DNA of 64,000 bases, from contig NZ_CP114901.1 in NCBI RefSeq assembly GCF_027497175.1, positions 1,860,001 to 1,924,000 on the forward strand, read 5' to 3'. The notes below the pieces were generated by a model. The model worked only from the letters and a program-made list of their open reading frames with translations, ran no database searches and was not told the DNA's origin. Position 1 is the stretch's first letter. Each line of letters starts with the position of its first letter. Both the position numbers and the translations under genes were made by a program. Below, in pieces: positions 59,174 to 64,000 of this stretch. Origin of the DNA: Verrucosispora sp. WMMD573 (GTDB lineage Bacteria > Actinomycetota > Actinomycetes > Mycobacteriales > Micromonosporaceae).

Positions 59174-61504
59174 GTGCCCAGCGATGGGCCGGCACGTGGA
59201 GGTACGGCCATCGAAAGCGAGTTCAACGGCGAGTCGTCCGGCGTGTCGCCGTCCACGGACCAACCTGCCGGCACGGCCGGGCAGCCCACCGGCGCGACCG
59301 GCCAGCCCGGCGGTGCCACGAACCAGTCCGGCAAGGCGGGGACGCAGAGCCCGTCGGGCGGCCCCGGCGGCCAACCCGACCTGACCGGGTACGGTGCGAT
59401 CCGCTCGGTGCTGCGCATCCGGCCGTTCCGGCGGCTCTGGATCGTGCTCGGCGCAGCCTCCTTCGGTGACTGGCTCGGCCTGCTCGCCACAAGCGTCTTC
59501 GCCGCCGCCCAGGTGGAGGGGAGCACCGCCAAGGGCGCGGCCTTCGGTGGCGTGATCGCCATTCGGCTGTTACCCGCCCTGCTGCTCGGCCCGGTCGCCG
59601 GAGTGCTCGCCGACCGGTTCGACAGGCGCTGGACGATGGTCATCTGCGACCTGCTGCGGTTCGTGCTCTTCGCCTCCATCCCGCTCTACGCGCTGACCGG
59701 CGCCAGCGGCGCGCGGGTGGTCAGTTGGGCGGCGATCGCCACCTTCCTGATCGAGACGGTCACCCTGCTCTGGATCCCGGCCAAGGAAGCCGCGGTACCG
59801 AACCTGATCCCACGGGCCCGGCTGGAGTCGGCCAACCAGCTCACCCTGATCACCACGTATGGCCTGACCCCGGTCTTCGCCGCGATCGTGCTCTCCGCGC
59901 TCGACGGCATCGTCCGGGGTGCCACCGGCGGCGAGATGCCGGACTGGGCCCAGCCGGCCCAACTCGCGCTCTGGTTCAACGCGTTCTCCCGGCTCGCCAC
60001 CGCCGTCGTGGTGGCCTTCGGCATCAAGGAGATCAGCCAGGGTCAGACCGACGAGCAGGAGCGCACCGAGCAGAGCATGATGCGCCAGTTCACCGAGGGC
60101 TGGCGGTTCATCGGCCAGACCCCGCTGGTGCGCGGGCTGGTCCTCGGCATCCTCGGCGCCTTCGCCGGGGGCGGCATCGTCATCGGCACGGCCCGGTTCT
60201 TCGCCGACTCGCTCGGTGCCGGCGACGCGGCGTTCTACCTGCTGTTCGGCGCGATCTTCATCGGCCTGGCGATCGGCATCGGGCTCGGGCCGATGATCGT
60301 GCGGGAAATGTCCCGGCGTCGCTGGTTCGGCATGAGCATCGTGCTGGCCAGCGCCTCGGTGATGACCCTGGCCTTCGCCATCCACCTGTCCATGGCGCTT
60401 GTCGGCGCGGTCTTCGTCGGGGCCGGCGCCGGGATGGCCTTCCTCTCCGGCACCACCCTGCTCGGCGGCGAGGTCGCCGACGAGGTACGCGGCCGGGTCT
60501 TCGCCGTGGTGCAGATCGGTACCCGGCTCGTGCTGATCCTGGCGATCGCGCTCGGAAGTTTGCTGGCCGGTGTCGGTGGTTCCCGCACGCTCACCATCGC
60601 CGACCTCGGCATCTCCGTCTCCTCCACCCGCCTGCTGCTGCTCGCTGCCGGCGCGGCCGGAATCTTCGCCGGGATCAGCGCCTTCGGGCAGATGGACGAC
60701 AAGAAGGGCGTGCCGGTCCTGGCCGACCTGTGGGGGTCGATCCGGGGCCGTCCGCTGATGCCGGCCGAGCCGTTCGTCTCCGCCGGACTCTTCGTGGTCT
60801 TCGAGGGCGGCGAGGGCGCCGGCAAATCGACCCAGCTCGGCAAGCTGGCCGAGCTGCTGCGCGGCCAGGGACGGGACGTGGTGGTCACCCGGGAACCGGG
60901 CGCCACCGGCGTCGGCGCCCGGATCCGGTCACTGGTGCTGGACACCGCGACCGACGAGGCGCCCTCACCGCGCGCCGAGGCGCTGCTCTACGCCGCCGAC
61001 CGGGCGCATCATGTGGCCACCGTGGTCCGGCCCGCCCTGACCCGGGGCGCCGTCGTGATCAGCGACCGGTACGTCGACTCGTCCCTGGCCTACCAGGGTG
61101 CCGGCCGGACGCTGCCGGTCGACGAGGTGTCCTGGCTCTCCTCCTGGGCCACCGGCGGGCTCAAGCCCGATCTGGTCGTGCTGCTCGACGTCGATCCGCG
61201 TACCGGGCTGTCCCGGGTCGCCGCGCGCGCGGAGAGCGCCGACCGTCTGGAGGCCGAGTCGATCACCTTCCACGACCGGGTCCGGTACGCCTTCCTCGAT
61301 CTCGCTGCCGCCGACCCGAAGCGTTACCTGGTGCTCGACGCCGCCCGCTCGGTCGAGGAAATCGCCGAGCGGGTCGCCCGCCGGGTGGAGGACCTGCTCG
61401 GCAACGCCGACGGGGTCGATCACCCGGGCCGGGCGCAGGGTCCGGACACCTCGGTGCAGCCCGAGTTATCCCCGTCGGAGCTGGTGACGACGGAGCGGAC
61501 CTGA
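59174..61504 (+). CDS. tmk: MFS-like domain fused to thymidylate kinase
   Basis: The 776-residue protein has a Gly/Pro/Thr-rich N-terminus (1-70), a 12-helix MFS-like membrane region (about 80-525) and a cytoplasmic thymidylate kinase (about 540-740) with P-loop EGGEGAGKST (544-553), REPGATG and SDRYVDSSLAYQG. The kinase converts dTMP to dTDP; the membrane part has no known substrate. Such fusions are typical of actinomycetes. GTG 59174 has no ribosome-binding site; GGAGG at 59198-59202 lies seven bases before ATC 59210. The stop overlaps holB. Confidence 0.88.
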   Translation: MPSDGPARGGTAIESEFNGESSGVSPSTDQPAGTAGQPTGATGQPGGATNQSGKAGTQSPSGGPGGQPDLTGYGAIRSVLRIRPFRRLWIVLGAASFGDWLGLLATSVFAAAQVEGSTAKGAAFGGVIAIRLLPALLLGPVAGVLADRFDRRWTMVICDLLRFVLFASIPLYALTGASGARVVSWAAIATFLIETVTLLWIPAKEAAVPNLIPRARLESANQLTLITTYGLTPVFAAIVLSALDGIVRGATGGEMPDWAQPAQLALWFNAFSRLATAVVVAFGIKEISQGQTDEQERTEQSMMRQFTEGWRFIGQTPLVRGLVLGILGAFAGGGIVIGTARFFADSLGAGDAAFYLLFGAIFIGLAIGIGLGPMIVREMSRRRWFGMSIVLASASVMTLAFAIHLSMALVGAVFVGAGAGMAFLSGTTLLGGEVADEVRGRVFAVVQIGTRLVLILAIALGSLLAGVGGSRTLTIADLGISVSSTRLLLLAAGAAGIFAGISAFGQMDDKKGVPVLADLWGSIRGRPLMPAEPFVSAGLFVVFEGGEGAGKSTQLGKLAELLRGQGRDVVVTREPGATGVGARIRSLVLDTATDEAPSPRAEALLYAADRAHHVATVVRPALTRGAVVISDRYVDSSLAYQGAGRTLPVDEVSWLSSWATGGLKPDLVVLLDVDPRTGLSRVAARAESADRLEAESITFHDRVRYAFLDLAAADPKRYLVLDAARSVEEIAERVARRVEDLLGNADGVDHPGRAQGPDTSVQPELSPSELVTTERT

Positions 61505-62718
61505 TGCCGGACGCCTTCGCCGATCTGGTCGGGCAGGACGAGGCGGTGCAGACGCTGCGCCGGGCCGCCGCGGCTGCCGCCGCCGTGCTGCGCACCACCG
61601 GCGAACCCGAGGCGGCCCTCGGCGCTGACCCGGGCGGAGGTATGACCCACGCCTGGATCTTCACCGGACCGCCCGGTTCGGGCCGATCGGTCGCGGCACG
61701 GGCCTTCGCCGCCGCGTTGCAGTGCGTGCACGGCACCGGCTGCGGCGAGTGCCCCGGCTGCCACACCACCCTCGCCGGCACCCACGCCGACGTCCGGCTG
61801 GTGGTGCCCGAAGGGCTCTCCATCGGGGTCAACGAGATGCGGGCGCTGGTGCTGCGCGCGGCAAGTACGCCGTCCGGTGGGCGCTGGCAGGTAGTCATCA
61901 TCGAAGACGCCGACCGGCTGACCGAGGCGGCCGGCAACGCACTGCTCAAGGCGGTGGAGGAACCCCCACCGCGTACGGTCTTCCTGCTCTGCGCGCCGTC
62001 CACCCACCCGGACGACATCTCGGTGACCATCCGGTCGCGGTGCCGGGTGGTGCCGTTGCGACAGCCGGCGGCCGAGGCGGTGGCCGACGTGCTCGTCCGT
62101 CGGGACGGGATCGCCCCCGACGTGGCCCGCTGGACGGCCGCCGCCACGCAGGGCCATGTCGGGCGGGCCCGCCGGTTGGCGCGTGATCCACAGGCTCGTG
62201 CCCGGCGGGAGGCGGTGCTTGCGGTGCCGCGTCGGCTCACCGGGGTCGGTGCCGCCTTCGACGCGGCGTCCGCGCTGATCGAGGCCGCTGAGGCCGAGGC
62301 CGAGGCGTCGGTCGCGGAGATCGATACCGCGGAGCGTGCGGCGCTGGAGACGGCGCTCGGCGCCGGCGGCACCGGTCGGGGCGCGGCCGGCGCCGCCCGG
62401 GGAGCCGCCGGGCAGCTCAAGGACCTGGAACGACGCCAGAAGTCACGGGCGACCCGGGCTCAGCGGGACGCGCTGGACCGGGCTCTGGTGGACCTCGCCG
62501 CCTTCTACCGGGACGCGTTGACCCTGGCGCTGGGTGCGCCGGTGTCGCCGGTGCACTCCGACACCGCCGAGCTGGCCGAGGCCGGTGCCCGTAGCTGGCG
62601 GGCGGAGGGGACGCTGCGCCGCCTGGAGGCGGTGCTCACCTGTCGCGCCGCGATCGAGGCCAACGTCAAGCCCCGGATCGCCGTCGAGGCGATGATGCTC
62701 GCCCTGTGGAAGGGCTGA
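61504..62718 (+). CDS. holB: DNA polymerase III subunit delta'
   Basis: Delta' is a clamp-loader subunit. The 404-residue protein has an AAA+ domain with a modified P-loop GPPGSGRS (55-62, arginine for lysine), fitting the known absence of ATP use by delta'. It has a zinc-binding set C74, C80, C83, C86, the delta'-type LTEAAGNALLKAVEEPP segment and the conserved SRC (TIRSRCRVV). A Gln/Ala-rich stretch (about 280-310) precedes the C-terminal collar. ATG 61504 overlaps the tmk stop (TGATG), as in other actinomycetes. Confidence 0.93.
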   Translation: MPDAFADLVGQDEAVQTLRRAAAAAAAVLRTTGEPEAALGADPGGGMTHAWIFTGPPGSGRSVAARAFAAALQCVHGTGCGECPGCHTTLAGTHADVRLVVPEGLSIGVNEMRALVLRAASTPSGGRWQVVIIEDADRLTEAAGNALLKAVEEPPPRTVFLLCAPSTHPDDISVTIRSRCRVVPLRQPAAEAVADVLVRRDGIAPDVARWTAAATQGHVGRARRLARDPQARARREAVLAVPRRLTGVGAAFDAASALIEAAEAEAEASVAEIDTAERAALETALGAGGTGRGAAGAARGAAGQLKDLERRQKSRATRAQRDALDRALVDLAAFYRDALTLALGAPVSPVHSDTAELAEAGARSWRAEGTLRRLEAVLTCRAAIEANVKPRIAVEAMMLALWKG

Positions 62719-62862
62719 CCGCCGCCGCTCGGCGTCCCCGGCCGCCTGTAGCCGGACCGTTGCCCACAGCCATCGACAGGCGCAATTCGCGTGCGGTACG
62801 GTCCGGTGTGCCGTGGTGACGGTGACGGCACGCACAGTGATGAAACCGGGAGGAGTCCGGCG

Positions 62863-63192
62863 ATGCCGCGGGGTGAGATCGACGAGGCATGGATAGAGGA
62901 GGCGGTCCGGCGCTACCGCCGCATCGAGTCCCTCCAGGCCGAGTTCGACCAGGCTGTGGCAACTGTCGAAGTCACCGTCCGCTCCCCGGACGGCCTGGTC
63001 GAGGTGGTGGTCACCGCCGGCGGCCGGATCACCGACGTGCGGTTTCTCGGCCCCCTGCACGCCCGGGCACCGCGCGACGTCGCCGACTCGGTGCGAGCCG
63101 CGGTCGCCGCCGCCGCCGACGCTGCCGAGTGGGCGAGGGAAAAGCTGCACAACGAGACCTTCACCGCGTACCGACCGCTGACAGGGGCCTGA
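62863..63192 (+). CDS. YbaB/EbfC-family protein
   Basis: The 109-residue protein has the YbaB/EbfC pattern: a helical N-terminus (RRYRRIESLQAEFDQAV), beta strands (VEVTVRSPDGLVEVVVTAGG) and a C-terminal helix. Members of this family lying in ESX-type loci are separate from the recR-linked nucleoid protein and of unknown role. ATG 62863 follows GGGAGGAG. It is directly followed by an ESX-substrate-like gene. Confidence 0.78.
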   Translation: MPRGEIDEAWIEEAVRRYRRIESLQAEFDQAVATVEVTVRSPDGLVEVVVTAGGRITDVRFLGPLHARAPRDVADSVRAAVAAAADAAEWAREKLHNETFTAYRPLTGA

Positions 63193-63193
63193 G

Positions 63194-63499
63194 ATGGACA
63201 GCCTTCGCATCCTGGCTGGCCGCCTCGACGAGGCGAGCGCGACGCTCACCGCGCTCTCCCGATCGGTCACCGCCGGGGATCCGGCGCAGGTGGCGTTCGG
63301 CGCCGACGCACCCGGCCGACCGGGCGAGATCGGTCGGGCGCTGCACCGGCAGTGGGTGGCCGCCACCGGTGATCGCGCCCGGGAGGCGCACACCGCTGCC
63401 ACGCAGGTGGCGTCCGTGGCCGCCGCGCTGCGCGAAGCCGCTGAGCGCTACTCCGACACCGATTCCGCAGTTGCCCGCAGGCTCGCCGGTGAGGCGTGA
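63194..63499 (+). CDS. EspC/WXG100-like ESX substrate
   Basis: The 101-residue helical protein has a W-containing turn (LHRQWVAATGDRA) and the C-terminal YxxxD export motif as YSDTD. This suits an EspC- or WXG100-type substrate. The ATG is one base after the YbaB stop and the gene's own stop overlaps the next start (TGATG), so these three genes form an operon. Confidence 0.75.
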   Translation: MDSLRILAGRLDEASATLTALSRSVTAGDPAQVAFGADAPGRPGEIGRALHRQWVAATGDRAREAHTAATQVASVAAALREAAERYSDTDSAVARRLAGEA

Positions 63500-64000
63500 T
63501 GGATCTCCTGGACCGGCTCGCCGAGCCCGGCCTCGACCTGCTCGGGCGGGTCGACACGCTGCTCGCGGCGGGCGCTCCCGAGGGGCACCGGGTCTGGCCC
63601 TTGCTGCGCCGGATGCAGGTGCTGCCCGGTGACGCGATGCGCGGCTTCCTCGACCTGCGGCCGGGGCCGCTGGCCACCGCGGGGCACGCCGTGCGCCGGC
63701 ACGTGCACGGCTACGACCACGCCTGCGCCGCGCTGACCGACCCGTTGCTCTGGTCCGGCTCGGCCGCCATGGCGTACGGCCAGTCCCGCGCGGCGCTCCT
63801 GCGGCATCTTGACGAGGGCCCCGAGAGCCTGGTCGGGCGGCTGGAAGCCACCGCCGGCTACGCCGACGCGCTCGCCGACTGGGTGGAAGGCAGCCGGCTC
63901 GCCGTGGCCCGAGCACTGGCCGAGGCGATCGGCTCGGCCGAGGCGGTGGCCGTCGTCGCCGCCACCTCGGTACGCCGCGGGGCGCCGGACTCCGGAGCGT
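63499..64000 (+). CDS. ESX-locus protein, 5' part only
   Basis: The frame from ATG 63499 is open to the window edge (167 codons). The visible part is helical and Ala/Leu-rich (MDLLDRLAEPGLDLLGRVD; then ESLVGRLEATAGYADALADW), with no signal peptide. I do not recognise it. Its place after an EspC-like substrate suggests a large ESX-exported protein, perhaps with a C-terminal toxin domain outside the window, but that is a guess. Confidence 0.6.
   Translation, partial: MDLLDRLAEPGLDLLGRVDTLLAAGAPEGHRVWPLLRRMQVLPGDAMRGFLDLRPGPLATAGHAVRRHVHGYDHACAALTDPLLWSGSAAMAYGQSRAALLRHLDEGPESLVGRLEATAGYADALADWVEGSRLAVARALAEAIGSAEAVAVVAATSVRRGAPDSGA

Overview
The window is 64 kb of very GC-rich DNA. GTG starts are frequent, most neighbouring genes overlap by 4 bp (ATGA or GTGA), and nearly every hairpin terminator lacks a T tract. 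Gene content and order point to an actinomycete of the Micromonosporaceae (Micromonospora or Salinispora type). The evidence is the nuoG-N operon, an ESX/type VII secretion cluster with a mycosin, a 6C RNA between an HAD phosphatase gene and ssd, a Tad pilus locus, the order helicase - bldG - anti-sigma - hppA - topA - MFS/tmk fusion - holB, and dispersed repeats of a kind I recall from Micromonospora. The genus is an inference; the class Actinomycetes is secure.

Layout. 1-10090: distal half of the respiratory complex I operon (nuoG 3' end to nuoN) with its terminator. 10123-13381: a polyprenyl diphosphate synthase (probably for the menaquinone side chain), an MFS permease and an IclR-type regulator. 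13464-18686: a Tat-exported PhoX phosphatase, an ECF sigma/zinc anti-sigma pair, RarD, the remnant of a GNAT acetyltransferase and a YvlD-like membrane protein. 18732-26173: a partial ESX locus (eccE, two WXG100 proteins, mycP, a 958-residue SseB-domain protein and a small coupled partner); eccB, eccC and eccD are not in the window. 26189-32564: an alpha/beta hydrolase lacking its nucleophile, a lipoprotein, a secreted M6 metalloprotease, and acs with an inserted repeat at its start codon. 33057-42421: a Fic-like pseudo-enzyme, an HAD phosphatase, the 6C RNA, a membrane-anchored VHL beta-domain protein with a coupled partner, then ssd-tadA-tadB-tadC-pilin-tadE-tadG-like. 42533-51000: a LURP-like protein, a small protein, an MrfA-type helicase, bldG and its anti-sigma factor, hppA, a lipoprotein and an unknown gene. 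51303-64000: topA, a frameshifted DUF559 gene between two related hairpins, a lactone oxidase/TetR/PLP-enzyme group, the MFS-tmk fusion, holB, and the start of a second ESX-substrate-like cluster that runs off the window.

The genes fall into functional blocks. Energy: NuoG-N pump protons and reduce menaquinone, for which the polyprenyl synthase probably supplies the tail; HppA also pumps protons, using pyrophosphate, which Acs among others produces. Surface and secretion: the ESX cluster, the Tad pilus, PhoX and the M6 protease. Developmental signalling: BldG and its kinase-like anti-sigma factor. DNA maintenance: TopA, HolB, thymidylate kinase and the MrfA-type helicase.

The most unusual observations are these. 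(1) Two different short repeats have inserted exactly at start codons (nuoN, two copies; acs, one copy). Each regenerates an overlapping stop/start and so creates small translationally coupled ORFs. (2) An extracytoplasmic VHL beta domain keeps the residues that form the hydroxyproline pocket in human VHL. (3) A Fic-fold protein has lost its catalytic motif but kept its inhibitory helix. (4) A DUF559 gene lies between two homologous hairpins. (5) The 6C RNA appears to have three C-loops rather than two.
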